Part shown: piece after piece, positions 53,156 through 62,857 of the stretch
How the letters are laid out: each line of letters begins with the position of its first letter
Numbering within the stretch: position 1 is the stretch's first letter
DNA from: Flavobacteriales bacterium
GTDB lineage: Bacteria; Bacteroidota; Bacteroidia; Flavobacteriales_D; Parvicellaceae
Assembly: GCA_020635565.1 (NCBI GenBank)
Contig: JACJZN010000006.1
Coordinates: 620,001-684,000, forward strand
Direction: 5' to 3'
DNA length: 64,000 nucleotides
Notes under the pieces: model-generated
Databases searched by the model: none
What the model was told of the DNA's origin: nothing
The model's input: only the letters and a program-made list of their open reading frames with translations
Translations under genes and position numbers: made by a program

Positions 53156-55354
53156 ATGATATCTTCGACAATGACGCCAAAAGATGCTCTACGTACCTAT
53201 TTCGGGTTTGAATCATTTAAAGGAGAGCAAGAGGACGTAATCAATAGTCTACTGGATGGCAATCACACGTTTGTGATCATGCCGACTGGTGGAGGTAAGT
53301 CTATGTGCTACCAACTGCCAGCTTTGATGTCTGAAGGGACTGCTATTGTTGTTTCACCGCTAATTGCACTGATGAAAAATCAGGTAGATGCGATTCGTCA
53401 AGTTAGTGACAATGATAGTGTCGCTCACTTTCTTAATTCCTCATTAAACAAAACAGAGATCAATAAAGTAAAGTCTGATGTTATTGAAGGAAAAACTAAA
53501 CTTTTATATGTTGCTCCAGAGTCATTGACTAAACAAGAAAATATTGATTTTTTAAGCAGTATTAAAATTTCCTTCTTTGCTATTGATGAAGCACACTGTA
53601 TAAGTGAATGGGGGCATGATTTCAGACCGGAATACCGAAGATTGAGACCTATGATCGAGATGATCGATAAAGTTCCGATCATTGCACTGACGGCTACTGC
53701 TACAGATAAAGTGCAGCTAGACATTCAGAAAAATCTGGGAATGCTGGACGCCAAGGTCTATAAATCCTCATTCAATCGTAAAAATCTTTTTTATGAGATC
53801 AGGCCGAAAAAAGATGTTCAGAAACAAATCATTAAGTTCATAAAAGAACGTCCTGGAAAATCTGGCATCATCTATTGTTTAAGCAGAAAAAAAGTAGAAG
53901 AGTTAGCTCAGGTTCTTAATGTAAATGGCATCAAAGCTTTACCTTATCATGCTGGACTTGATGCTACGTCACGAGCAAAACATCAGGACATGTTTTTGAT
54001 GGAAGATGTAGATGTGATTGTTGCAACCATTGCTTTTGGGATGGGAATCGACAAACCAGATGTTCGTTTCGTAATTCATCATGATATTCCAAAATCACTG
54101 GAAAGCTATTATCAAGAAACTGGTAGAGCCGGCAGGGATGGTGGTGAAGGACATTGTGTTGCGTTTTACAGTTATAAGGACATTGAAAAACTGGAAAAAT
54201 TTCTTCATGGAAAACCTGTTGCGGAACAAGAAATTGGTTTCCAGCTCCTTCAAGAAGTAGTTTCCTACGCAGAAACTTCAATCAACAGAAGGAAATTCCT
54301 ATTGCACTATTTTGGAGAAGAATTTGACGAGAATAATGGAGAGGGCGCTGCAATGTGTGATAATTCCAGATTTCCAAAAGAAAAAGTAGAAGGGAAAGAT
54401 GATGTGGTTCTTTTACTGAACACAGTTAAAGCCTTAGAAGGGAAACATAAGATGAAATATTTCATCAACCTTTTGATTGGTAAGAAGAATAATGACATTG
54501 TCACGTACAAACACGATAAAACTAGTTACTTCGGGGCAGGCAAAGCGCATGATGAATCTTATTGGAGCGGAGCAATTCGTCAGTGTATTGTAGAAGGATT
54601 TATTGGAAAGGAAATAGAATCTTATGGAACACTATTTCTTACCAAAAAAGGAGAAGATTTTCTAGCTAATCCTACTTCGTTTATGATCATTAAACAAAAT
54701 GACTATAGCGATGTTGACGGTGACGAAAGTATAATTCCTAATAAACAAGGAGCTCAGGCAGCAGATGAAGTACTATTCGGAATGCTAAAGGATCTTCGAA
54801 AGCAGATTGCTAAAGATAAGTCTGTACCTCCTTTTGTAGTTTTCCAGGACCCATCTCTCGAGGATATGACAGTGCAATACCCTATCTCCATGGAAGAAAT
54901 GCAAAACATTGCAGGTGTTGGAGCAGGAAAAGCAAAAAGGTACGGTCAACCGTTCATTGACCTCATCGCAAAATATGTGGAAGAAAATGAAATCGATCGA
55001 CCACAAGATTTTGTCATGAAATCAGTTGTAAATAAAAGCGGTTCTAAGGTAAACATCATCATGAACATAGATAAAAAGCTTCCGCTTGATGTGATTGCCA
55101 AGAGCCAACAAAAGGAATTTGAAGAGTTTCTGACTGAATTGGAAGGGATCGTAGCGTCCGGAACGAAGCTAAACATAGACTATTATATAAACGATATTCT
55201 AGATGAAGAAGCCGTTGAAGAAGTCTATGAATATTTTCTAGAGGAAGCTGAAACAGATAGCATTGAAGAAGCCTATGAAGAATTTGACGGAGACTATTCT
55301 GAAGAAGAACTTCGTCTGGTTCGATTAAAATTCATGAGTGAAGTAGCAAATTAA
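53156..55354 (+). CDS. recQ: ATP-dependent DNA helicase RecQ
   Basis: 732 residues. Helicase motif I MPTGGGKS (42-49), motif II DEAH (144-147) in FAIDEAHCISEWGHD, motif VI ETGRAGRDG, a winged-helix RQC region and an HRDC domain (about 528-600) are present. Only one cysteine, Cys401 (AMCDN), remains of the four that bind zinc in E. coli RecQ; the first position is Asn377. About 130 residues follow HRDC. An ATG at 53171, preceded by TATCTTCG three bases upstream, is an alternative start. Confidence 0.95.
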   Translation: MISSTMTPKDALRTYFGFESFKGEQEDVINSLLDGNHTFVIMPTGGGKSMCYQLPALMSEGTAIVVSPLIALMKNQVDAIRQVSDNDSVAHFLNSSLNKTEINKVKSDVIEGKTKLLYVAPESLTKQENIDFLSSIKISFFAIDEAHCISEWGHDFRPEYRRLRPMIEMIDKVPIIALTATATDKVQLDIQKNLGMLDAKVYKSSFNRKNLFYEIRPKKDVQKQIIKFIKERPGKSGIIYCLSRKKVEELAQVLNVNGIKALPYHAGLDATSRAKHQDMFLMEDVDVIVATIAFGMGIDKPDVRFVIHHDIPKSLESYYQETGRAGRDGGEGHCVAFYSYKDIEKLEKFLHGKPVAEQEIGFQLLQEVVSYAETSINRRKFLLHYFGEEFDENNGEGAAMCDNSRFPKEKVEGKDDVVLLLNTVKALEGKHKMKYFINLLIGKKNNDIVTYKHDKTSYFGAGKAHDESYWSGAIRQCIVEGFIGKEIESYGTLFLTKKGEDFLANPTSFMIIKQNDYSDVDGDESIIPNKQGAQAADEVLFGMLKDLRKQIAKDKSVPPFVVFQDPSLEDMTVQYPISMEEMQNIAGVGAGKAKRYGQPFIDLIAKYVEENEIDRPQDFVMKSVVNKSGSKVNIIMNIDKKLPLDVIAKSQQKEFEEFLTELEGIVASGTKLNIDYYINDILDEEAVEEVYEYFLEEAETDSIEEAYEEFDGDYSEEELRLVRLKFMSEVAN

Positions 55355-55419
55355 CATTTTGTGAAGCAACCTTTTCAAATTATTCGTATTATTGTACAAA
55401 CTAATAAATCGATTTTTAT

Positions 55420-56484
55420 ATGAAAAAAATTTACTCTTTGGTAGCGACAGCAGTGTTTGCTACAAGCGCAATGGTAGCTCAAAACGTTGAGAAAGTTGAC
55501 TTCAGCGGGAAAATTCAGATCCTGAACACGCAAGAAATCAGCAAATCAGCAACACCTAAAGTAGCAACAGATACTGCTGGATGGATGACAGGAACTTCAT
55601 TTGCTCCTGAATTCGCTGGTATTTCTGGACAAGTTACTGAATTTGGATACTCAGGTGGAGGATTCATCTTCGGAAATAATGTGGGTGGATTAAACAAGCA
55701 TGCTCAAGGGTACTTCAATGAGGATGAGTTGAACTTTAGCATTGATGAAGTTCTTATGCTTGCTGTTGGAAAAGATAACAACGATGTAACTTCATTCGGT
55801 ACTGTAACTGTATACTCAATGGCTGACAACAAAGCTGCAAATGATGATGGTAACGGTGGTGCTGCTCTTAATTCACCTGGTCCAAATGCTACTCTTGGAA
55901 GCGGAACTATCCTTCTTTCAGCTATGGATACAACTTGGTTCCCTCAATTTAGTGTTGTTACACTAACTTCACCAGCAAACGTTGTTGGAACAGATTTCGC
56001 TGTTGCTTTTGATGCTGCTGACATCGATTCTAAACAAGATACTGTTGGTCTTCTTGGAGATTCAAATGGAGATGGTTATTCATATTGCTTCCATTTCTAC
56101 AACGGTAACTGGTGGGTAACTGACTTCCTTTTTGGAGGACCTGGAGTGCTTGATGCTAACTCTGCTATCTTCCCAGTAATTGGAGATCAAAACGTAGGTA
56201 TCGAAGCAAACGGATACTTGAATGGTTTAAAAATGAGTGCTTACCCAAATCCTGCTGCTGATGTAGTAAACATCAACTACGGAATTGAAAATTCTTCTGA
56301 TAACGTTGAGATCAAGATCATTGACGCAACTGGAAGAATTATTGAGGTAATTAATAGTGGAAGCAAACTTCAAGGAGAATATGTTGAAACTATCAACTTG
56401 AATTCTTATGCTGCTGGAAAATACTTCTATACAGTGACTACAAATGCTGGTTCTTTAACTAAGAAATTTGTTGTTACTAAGTAA
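55420..56484 (+). CDS. Secreted protein with T9SS type A sorting domain
   Basis: 354 residues. The signal peptide (to MVAQ) is followed by a beta-rich body with Gly-rich turns (GMTGTSFAPEFAGISGQ-like stretch, GYSGGGFIFGNN), TSFGTVTVYSMADN and a segment reading GLLGDSNGDGYSYCFHFYN, possibly a calcium-binding dockerin-like loop. The C-terminus, NGLKMSAYPNPAADVVNIN onward to LTKKFVVTK, is a canonical type A sorting domain. The body matches no family I can name. A perfect terminator follows. Confidence 0.86.
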   Translation: MKKIYSLVATAVFATSAMVAQNVEKVDFSGKIQILNTQEISKSATPKVATDTAGWMTGTSFAPEFAGISGQVTEFGYSGGGFIFGNNVGGLNKHAQGYFNEDELNFSIDEVLMLAVGKDNNDVTSFGTVTVYSMADNKAANDDGNGGAALNSPGPNATLGSGTILLSAMDTTWFPQFSVVTLTSPANVVGTDFAVAFDAADIDSKQDTVGLLGDSNGDGYSYCFHFYNGNWWVTDFLFGGPGVLDANSAIFPVIGDQNVGIEANGYLNGLKMSAYPNPAADVVNINYGIENSSDNVEIKIIDATGRIIEVINSGSKLQGEYVETINLNSYAAGKYFYTVTTNAGSLTKKFVVTK

Positions 56485-56507
56485 TTAGTACTTCTTAAAA
56501 GATAATT

Positions 56508-56537
56508 AAAAGGCCGTTCAAATGAACGGCCTTTTTT
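56508..56537. terminator. Bidirectional intrinsic terminator
   Basis: AAAAGGCCGTTCA (56508-56520) and TGAACGGCCTTTT (56523-56535), a 13-base inverted repeat with T-runs on both sides. It ends the T9SS gene on the plus strand and the DUF6340/DUF4476 operon on the minus strand. Confidence 0.92.
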
Positions 56538-56539
56538 GT

Positions 56540-57517
56540 TTATTCACGTTTCATTTGCTCTTCCAATAGTGGTTGTTCCGCCATTCTGATCTTCAAGATC
56601 TTGATCAAATGAGGTGCCTTTGAATTCCCTGTTTCAGCTGATTTATAGGCATAATCCAATGCATCCTGCATGAGATCCAGTTGTTCACAAACAATGGCTA
56701 AATTATACGTTAACCTACCTAATATCTTTGGAGAATACATTTGATCCATTCCCATTTCAAGCGTATATTTGGCCTGTTCCCAGTCCATTATTCCGATATA
56801 ATTTCTTGCTAATTTTAACTCGTCACATCCTTTCGTATAATACGTACGAGTTTCCGAATACCAACTTGGAATTATCCTTTTTAAATACCTGTCTGCCGAT
56901 TCCACTCCAGCTCTTACAATACTAGAATAACCTGATGGTATTATCGTTGAATAACTATAATCCCTTCTACCATAAGTTTGTAGCTGGAATTCATCAATGA
57001 TCTGTTGGTCATTAGGATAATACAACCTCCAATAAGTATATACAAATGATTCCGATGAATTCTGATTCCCATTAATAACCTTATCACTATCAAAATATTC
57101 TAAAGCAAGCACCCCATCTGCCTGATGTTTTTGTGCCAACGAATCAATAACTTCAGATCTTATGGGAATTTCATACTTTAATGTTCCATTAATGTTGGGA
57201 ACTTCAAAGATCTGAGTTGTAACCAAGGTCATCCTGTCATTGCTATTCAAAATATCTATCGCATGAGTCAGTGTTTTATTGACGCCATTTCTATCTCCAG
57301 CAAGAGGTTCTCCTGTAATGATCCCTTCTAATACATTCCCAACTTTTCCACTTGTTTTAATAGTCTTCGTTCTGTCTATAATGATCAGACTATCTAGATC
57401 TGCTGGAATAGCGATATCTGCAGGATGCATAACCGTGATTCGCACAGTAGAAGTGCAACTTTGCATCACCGTAGTTCCGATGAAGAAAACTGCTATATAC
57501 TTCCAAACGATCTTCAT
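56540..57517 (-). CDS. DUF6340-family lipoprotein
   Basis: 325 residues. Lipoprotein signal peptide with lipobox MQSC (Cys at about residue 21), then STVRITVMHPADIAIPADLDSLIIIDRTK, the opening typical of DUF6340 proteins, and a C-terminal TPR-like helical part (about 215-310). Function unknown. Its start overlaps the DUF4476 gene (ATGA), and a bidirectional terminator follows it. Confidence 0.82.
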   Translation of the reverse strand: MKIVWKYIAVFFIGTTVMQSCTSTVRITVMHPADIAIPADLDSLIIIDRTKTIKTSGKVGNVLEGIITGEPLAGDRNGVNKTLTHAIDILNSNDRMTLVTTQIFEVPNINGTLKYEIPIRSEVIDSLAQKHQADGVLALEYFDSDKVINGNQNSSESFVYTYWRLYYPNDQQIIDEFQLQTYGRRDYSYSTIIPSGYSSIVRAGVESADRYLKRIIPSWYSETRTYYTKGCDELKLARNYIGIMDWEQAKYTLEMGMDQMYSPKILGRLTYNLAIVCEQLDLMQDALDYAYKSAETGNSKAPHLIKILKIRMAEQPLLEEQMKRE

Positions 57518-58464
57518 GTGTTAAGAAATTCAATAAAACTAGAACGGGTATGTTCAAAGTGAAGCATATTCATCAACTTCTTATAATTCTCTCTATCGTA
57601 CGTAAACTGATACGCAAACTTTATAAAATTCAATTTATCATCTTCAAATTCAAGCGTATTAGCAATCTTTTCGACCTGTAATGAAGTCAAACAATTATCT
57701 CTCACACCATTCTTTGCTAGTTTTAACTTTTGATTAGAAAAAGATGATGCATTTATTGTCTCTACTAATTCTTCCAATTCAAAATCAGGAAAGGAGCATC
57801 CTTTTTCTCCTTTGTAGTTGTATACCAGCTCTAAGATCTCAGGTTCGTAAACTCTATTGGTATCCAGAGGAAAGGTCAAACTATCGAGCGCTATACTATC
57901 ATTAATTTCCGAACTAGTGACTAGATCTATCGCAGTGGATTCTGTATTCGTTCCAACAAACGTAGGCTGACTATTTAAAACCTGAGCACTTGTATTGTTT
58001 TGTAACTGATAACTATACGCTTCTACTTTACTCATCTCTGAGATATTCGTGGATGGTATCACATTTTTAGAACTTCCTTTAGCTCTGTACTCTAATACAA
58101 TTTGATCATCCTGAACTGGAGCTGCGCCCATAGAAACCTCTCCAAAATACCTTAGCTTATAAATCCCATTTTGACTTACTAATTTCATGGTTGACTCTAT
58201 ATTCATTTCTTGAAAGTAAAGTGCCTTCTCAACGATCGTATCCCTATGATCGATCAAAGTAAGTTGAATAGAATGGGACTGATCCTTTATACCGGTAATT
58301 TTCACGTTATACCATGCTGAATCCATTTGCAAGACGCCATCAATTTTCAGAAGAAACATTGTGGAATCCTCTGAAAGAATCGTAAAGTTTGACCTTTCTT
58401 GTCCGTACCCAATTAGGGTTGAAATGAATACTATTATGATCAGAATTCCCCTCACTAAATTCAA
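57514..58464 (-). CDS. DUF4476-domain secreted protein
   Basis: 316 residues starting at a TTG (58464), or at a GTG (58455) that leaves a normal signal peptide (ending GYGQ). The N-terminal half is beta-rich; the C-terminal ~100 residues are the helical DUF4476 pattern: F-x-x-x-x-L-V-E-T-I, KLKLAKNGV, LTSLQVEKIANTL, FIKFAYQFTYDRENYKKL. Role unknown in Bacteroidota. It is the first gene of an operon with the DUF6340 lipoprotein. Confidence 0.82.
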   Translation of the reverse strand: MNLVRGILIIIVFISTLIGYGQERSNFTILSEDSTMFLLKIDGVLQMDSAWYNVKITGIKDQSHSIQLTLIDHRDTIVEKALYFQEMNIESTMKLVSQNGIYKLRYFGEVSMGAAPVQDDQIVLEYRAKGSSKNVIPSTNISEMSKVEAYSYQLQNNTSAQVLNSQPTFVGTNTESTAIDLVTSSEINDSIALDSLTFPLDTNRVYEPEILELVYNYKGEKGCSFPDFELEELVETINASSFSNQKLKLAKNGVRDNCLTSLQVEKIANTLEFEDDKLNFIKFAYQFTYDRENYKKLMNMLHFEHTRSSFIEFLNT

Positions 58465-58474
58465 TTTATCCTTG

Positions 58475-58482
58475 CAAAATTA
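58475..58482 (-). promoter_or_regulatory. Candidate -7 promoter element for the DUF4476/DUF6340 operon
   Basis: TAATTTTG on the minus strand, an exact TAnnTTTG match, ten bases before the TTG start at 58464 and 19 before the GTG at 58455. A TTG lies 22 bases upstream, close to the expected -33 spacing. Confidence 0.5.
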
Positions 58483-58593
58483 GTTATTTGTATGGAGTTA
58501 AGTCCAATTTTATGCCAAACCTTTATTTATAAGAAATTTCAACCCATAGTATTAGAATTACTTTTAAATTCGTGTTGAAACAACTCAACAAAC

Positions 58594-59928
58594 ATGAAAA
58601 ACATACTTGTAATAGGTGCTGGAAGATCAAGCTCTTCAATGATCAAATATTTTCTTGAAAATGCTGAAAAAGAGGACTGGTTTATCCGGGTTGGAGACAT
58701 GAACCTAGCCTTAGCTCAGGAAAAAGTAGGGGAAAGTTCAAGAGGTGAAGCATTTGCATTTAATGCGCTTAATGCTACTGAAAGATGGGCTGAATTACTG
58801 CATAAAGATTTGGTAGTTAGTATGCTTCCCGCAAGTCTTCATGTTGAAGTGGTAAAGGACTGTATAAAACTAGGGATTCACGTTATAACTCCTTCTTATA
58901 TTTCTAATGAAATGAAGGCTTTGGACGAAGAAGCTAAGAAAGCGGGTGTATTAGTTATGAATGAGATTGGGGTTGATCCAGGAATGGATCACATGTCTGC
59001 TAAAAAGATCCTTGATGAAATAGAAGAACAAGGAGGCAAAATGGATTCCTTTGAGTCTTTTACCGGAGGATTGATCGCTCCTGAAAGTGATAACAATCCT
59101 TGGAATTATAAATTTACCTGGAATCCGAGAAATGTTGTATTAGCAGGACAAGGTGGAGCCGCTAAATTCATTCAGGAAGGTCAATACAAATATATTCCGT
59201 ATCATAAGTTATTCAGACGAACTGAGATCATTGAGATTGATGGACATGGAAAATTTGAAGGTTACGCGAATCGTGATTCTTTGAAATACAGAAGTGTTTA
59301 TGGTTTAGAAAATATACCTACTATTTATAGAGGAACACTTAGAAGAGTAGGATTTTGTAGAGCTTGGAACATGTTTGTTCAGCTGGGTATGACAGATGAC
59401 ACATATGTATTGGAGGGAAGTGAAAATATGACCTACAGAGACTTCACTAATTCATTTCTTGCTTATGACCCACACAATAGTGTAGAGATGAAACTTCGCT
59501 ACTATCTGAATATCGAACAGGATGATTATGTTTGGGAGAAATTGGAATGGATAGGATTATTCAGTGATACCAGAGTTGAATTAAAAGATGCTACCCCTGC
59601 GCAAATCCTACAAAAGATCCTTGAAGATAAATGGTCTCTAGAAGAAGAAGATAAAGATATGATCGTCATGTGGCATAAATTCACTTATTGGTTGAATGAC
59701 GAATTCAAGGAAATTCATTCTTCTCTAGTTTACATTGGTCATGATCAAACCTACACTGCAATGAGTGACACCGTAGGACTACCTGTTGCGATATGTGCAA
59801 AAATGATCCTCAACGGTACGATCAAGATGACAGGTGTGCAGCTACCTATATATAAAGAGATCTATGAACCTGTAATGAAAGAATTGGAGGACATGGGTAT
59901 GAAATACCATGAGAAGCAGGTAAGGTAA
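58594..59928 (+). CDS. Saccharopine dehydrogenase-family oxidoreductase
   Basis: 444 residues. An N-terminal Rossmann motif VIGAGRSSSSMI (about 6-17) and a central NEIGVDPGMDHM plus SFTGGLIAPESDNNPWNYKFTWNP fit the NADP saccharopine dehydrogenase/lysine-ketoglutarate reductase family. It would act in lysine degradation or polyamine metabolism. A TAAATTCG sequence (58565-58572) 21 bases upstream is a one-mismatch -7 element. Whether the substrate is saccharopine or carboxynorspermidine cannot be read here. Confidence 0.92.
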   Translation: MKNILVIGAGRSSSSMIKYFLENAEKEDWFIRVGDMNLALAQEKVGESSRGEAFAFNALNATERWAELLHKDLVVSMLPASLHVEVVKDCIKLGIHVITPSYISNEMKALDEEAKKAGVLVMNEIGVDPGMDHMSAKKILDEIEEQGGKMDSFESFTGGLIAPESDNNPWNYKFTWNPRNVVLAGQGGAAKFIQEGQYKYIPYHKLFRRTEIIEIDGHGKFEGYANRDSLKYRSVYGLENIPTIYRGTLRRVGFCRAWNMFVQLGMTDDTYVLEGSENMTYRDFTNSFLAYDPHNSVEMKLRYYLNIEQDDYVWEKLEWIGLFSDTRVELKDATPAQILQKILEDKWSLEEEDKDMIVMWHKFTYWLNDEFKEIHSSLVYIGHDQTYTAMSDTVGLPVAICAKMILNGTIKMTGVQLPIYKEIYEPVMKELEDMGMKYHEKQVR

Positions 59929-59931
59929 TTA

Positions 59932-60453
59932 TCAGTTGTTTCTAACCACCTGAATCCATCCTGTTTTCTTACCGCCTAATTCTCTTGCTTCCATGATGAA
60001 GAAATACGTTCCGGAAACAACTGGATCGCCTGATGAATCATAGGTACCATCCCAAACATTAGTGGTATTATTATAATCCTCTATAAAGGCGATCTGATCT
60101 CCCCATCTATTCACAATAGTGAGATCCACAATATCTAATAAATTCTCTGGTAAATCAATGATCCAAAAGTCATTAACTCCATCACCGTCAGGAGAAAAGG
60201 CATTTGGTGGTTTTACACTGGTGAAAGTACCTTCAGAATCATCGGTAGGCTGTTCAAATCCCTGTGTAATATCCATTGAAGGAGTTGAAGAAGTTTCTAC
60301 AACTAAACCTCCTACTGTGTAGGAAACATTAGCTCCAGTTGAAGTTGTTGCATCGGCACCTGCAGAACTTACTTCGATTCTATCTGCCGTAGTCTGCGCA
60401 TGCAGACCTGCAAAAGACAATAAGATGAATGATGTGAGAATTATTCTTTTCAT
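59932..60453 (-). CDS. Small secreted protein with T9SS type B sorting domain
   Basis: 173 residues: signal peptide (to GLHAQ), a short Ala/Thr/Ser-rich stalk ending in a QGFEQP segment often seen just before such domains, then the type B sorting domain with PNAFSPDGDGVNDFW, LTIVNRWGDQIAF, VWDGTYDSSGDPVVSGTYFF and a final VVRNN. Almost the whole mature protein is the sorting domain. It overlaps the next gene by four bases (ATGA). Confidence 0.88.
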   Translation of the reverse strand: MKRIILTSFILLSFAGLHAQTTADRIEVSSAGADATTSTGANVSYTVGGLVVETSSTPSMDITQGFEQPTDDSEGTFTSVKPPNAFSPDGDGVNDFWIIDLPENLLDIVDLTIVNRWGDQIAFIEDYNNTTNVWDGTYDSSGDPVVSGTYFFIMEARELGGKKTGWIQVVRNN

Positions 60454-62846
60454 TGAACCACCAGTACTTTATGTGAAACACTATTTTCGGAAGAGAACTT
60501 AATGATATATTTTCCTGCAGCAAAATTTGACAGATTCAAATTCAACTGCTTAGATACAACATCCGTATATAATACTCTTCCTAATTGATCCAGAATCATA
60601 AGCTCTCCATTTCTATCAACGGTAATATTCGTAAAGCCATGTGCTGGATTTGGAAAAATCTTCCAAACTTCATTTTCATTACTGGAAACTCCACTGAATT
60701 GAGGCTCCAAAACCTCCACAACCTGCTCTTGAGACGATACATTTCCATATTGATCCGTATATGTCCAGAGAATAATTGTATCATTTGTAATTGGCAATAC
60801 AGCATCATTGCTAACAGTTACAAAACCGCAATTGTCACTTACAACAGGAGGATATAAAACATTCACTTCGTGCAGTGCAACGATATCAGCTAAGTTAGCT
60901 GCGTACGGAACCGGTGCTAGTGTATCCAATATTTCTACGGTGATCACATCTGAACTATCGTTATTTGCTTCATCTAATATCATCACAGTTACTGCATTCA
61001 TTCCGATATCCGAACAATCGAAATAAGATTTACTAGTGGACAAGACATAATTACCACATCCATCATTGCTGTTTACATCATAATCGATCTCGCTTAAAAT
61101 GAACTCACCATCCTCATCAAGATATCCTGTAACATCCGTTATTACCAAATTAGGTTGAATAGTATCTATAATATTTATCTCCTGTGATTGAAGTGTTATA
61201 TTTCCATTTAGATCTTCATATTGCCAAAACACAATAGTACTTCCCAGTTGTGAAATCGGCAAGGAAGAAGTCAAAATGCCTGAAACGGAACCGGAACAAT
61301 TGTCTGTAGCAGTTGGAGCAGAAAGACTAGAAATAGCACACTGACTTGTAATTATTGGTAGGTTAGTCAGATCAGGTGTTGGTCCCACAAAATCGTTAGC
61401 TAAAACTAAATGTATTCTTAGTATGCTATCACAACCATTAATCGAAGGAATAGTATCCAAATAATCTCCTGAAACAATGTAAGATTCATCTCCACTCGGA
61501 ACAGAATAGGTATTCCCACATACAAATTCATCAAGGTAGGCTCCTAAAGAACAACCATCATATCGATACAATTCCATGCCATGCGTACCATCCGTAGCAT
61601 TGAAAAACAAATACCCATTGTATTCGAAAAAATCCTGAGGAGTAGATCCACTTGATCCAACGTTAATATCCTCAATCAAAACCACCTCACTCCCATTATA
61701 CTGATAAAGTTCATTTCCAAAGGAACCATTCGTTGCAGAGAAATACAATTTATTATCAAATACAAATCCATCCTGAATTCCTGCACTTGCTGTTCCTATA
61801 TTCAAATCCTCTACTAACTGAACAGAACTTCCATCATACTGAAACAATTCCAACCCACTTGCCCCATTATTTGCAGAAAAACACAAAGTTCCATTGTATT
61901 CAATATAATCATTAGGATTACTTCCTGAAGAGCCAGGATTGATATCTTCTACAAGAGATACAGTATTCCCATCTGTCTTGAACAACTCTTTCCCCGTAGA
62001 ACTTGTTGATGCCGAAAAATACAATTCCCCATTAAATTCAAAAAAGAATTCAGGTGAGCTGTTCAGAGACCCTGTTTCGATATCTGCAAAAAGCTGCACT
62101 GATGACCCGTCATAACTATATAATTCCGAACCATAAGTTGAATTATACGCTCTAAAATATATAATACCGTTAAAAAGAATTGGTTCATAAATAAAGGCTC
62201 CTGAAGTACCCGGATTTATATCTGCTAGTAACGAAACACTCGATCCATCGTATTTCAACATCTCGATTCCTGAACCTGGATAAGTTCCATAAAAGATGAG
62301 ATCCGATCCTAATACGATGAATCCAAGAGCAGAAGAACCTGTACTCCCCGGAACAATATCTTCTACCAAACTAACATTAAGTCCATCAAATTTCCACAGT
62401 TCATTTCCAATAGATCCATCATTAGCCGTAAAATAAAGTTCATTTTGATAAATTGTAAAATTACCCGGTTGAGATGACCCCGAAGGATTGATATCCGCTA
62501 CCATCTCAGTAGTTACTCCATCAAATGAAAATAACTCATATCCATTCACTCCATCAGAGGCAGAAAAATAGATCTTATTCTGAAACTCAATTACTTTTGA
62601 AATAGAACTTCCACTACTTCCTGAAGCCGTCTCATCCATAAGCGTCCGGTTGGTTCCATCAAATAAAAAAATCTCATTGCCGTTCACTCCATTGGAGCAA
62701 ACCACATACTGATCTCCATTATAATTAAAAGTTGAATTTACATTTCCATACGCACTACCTACATTAAAATCTTCTAGTAGCACAGTTTGTGCTGAAAATG
62801 AAGAGATCAACACCACAAAAACAATTAAAGAAACTAACTTCTTCAT
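60450..62846 (-). CDS. Secreted protein with nine ELWxxDGT-like repeats and T9SS type A sorting domain
   Basis: 798 residues from the ATG at 62846 (a GTG at 62855 is possible). After a signal peptide, nine repeats of about 45 residues each carry the pattern G-x-E-L-x-x-(Y/F)-D-G, for example GYELFSFDG, GNELWKFDG, GSELYSYDG and GMELYRYDG. HYR-like Ig-type segments follow (PTATDNCSGSVSG, PPVVSDNCGFVTVSND), then a type A sorting domain (WKIFPNPAHGFTNIT...HKVLVVQ). The repeats resemble a beta-propeller; the 'ELWxxDGTxxGT' family in Bacteroidota secreted proteins fits. Confidence 0.88.
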   Translation of the reverse strand: MKKLVSLIVFVVLISSFSAQTVLLEDFNVGSAYGNVNSTFNYNGDQYVVCSNGVNGNEIFLFDGTNRTLMDETASGSSGSSISKVIEFQNKIYFSASDGVNGYELFSFDGVTTEMVADINPSGSSQPGNFTIYQNELYFTANDGSIGNELWKFDGLNVSLVEDIVPGSTGSSALGFIVLGSDLIFYGTYPGSGIEMLKYDGSSVSLLADINPGTSGAFIYEPILFNGIIYFRAYNSTYGSELYSYDGSSVQLFADIETGSLNSSPEFFFEFNGELYFSASTSSTGKELFKTDGNTVSLVEDINPGSSGSNPNDYIEYNGTLCFSANNGASGLELFQYDGSSVQLVEDLNIGTASAGIQDGFVFDNKLYFSATNGSFGNELYQYNGSEVVLIEDINVGSSGSTPQDFFEYNGYLFFNATDGTHGMELYRYDGCSLGAYLDEFVCGNTYSVPSGDESYIVSGDYLDTIPSINGCDSILRIHLVLANDFVGPTPDLTNLPIITSQCAISSLSAPTATDNCSGSVSGILTSSLPISQLGSTIVFWQYEDLNGNITLQSQEINIIDTIQPNLVITDVTGYLDEDGEFILSEIDYDVNSNDGCGNYVLSTSKSYFDCSDIGMNAVTVMILDEANNDSSDVITVEILDTLAPVPYAANLADIVALHEVNVLYPPVVSDNCGFVTVSNDAVLPITNDTIILWTYTDQYGNVSSQEQVVEVLEPQFSGVSSNENEVWKIFPNPAHGFTNITVDRNGELMILDQLGRVLYTDVVSKQLNLNLSNFAAGKYIIKFSSENSVSHKVLVVQ

Positions 62847-62857
62847 AAGACTCACTA

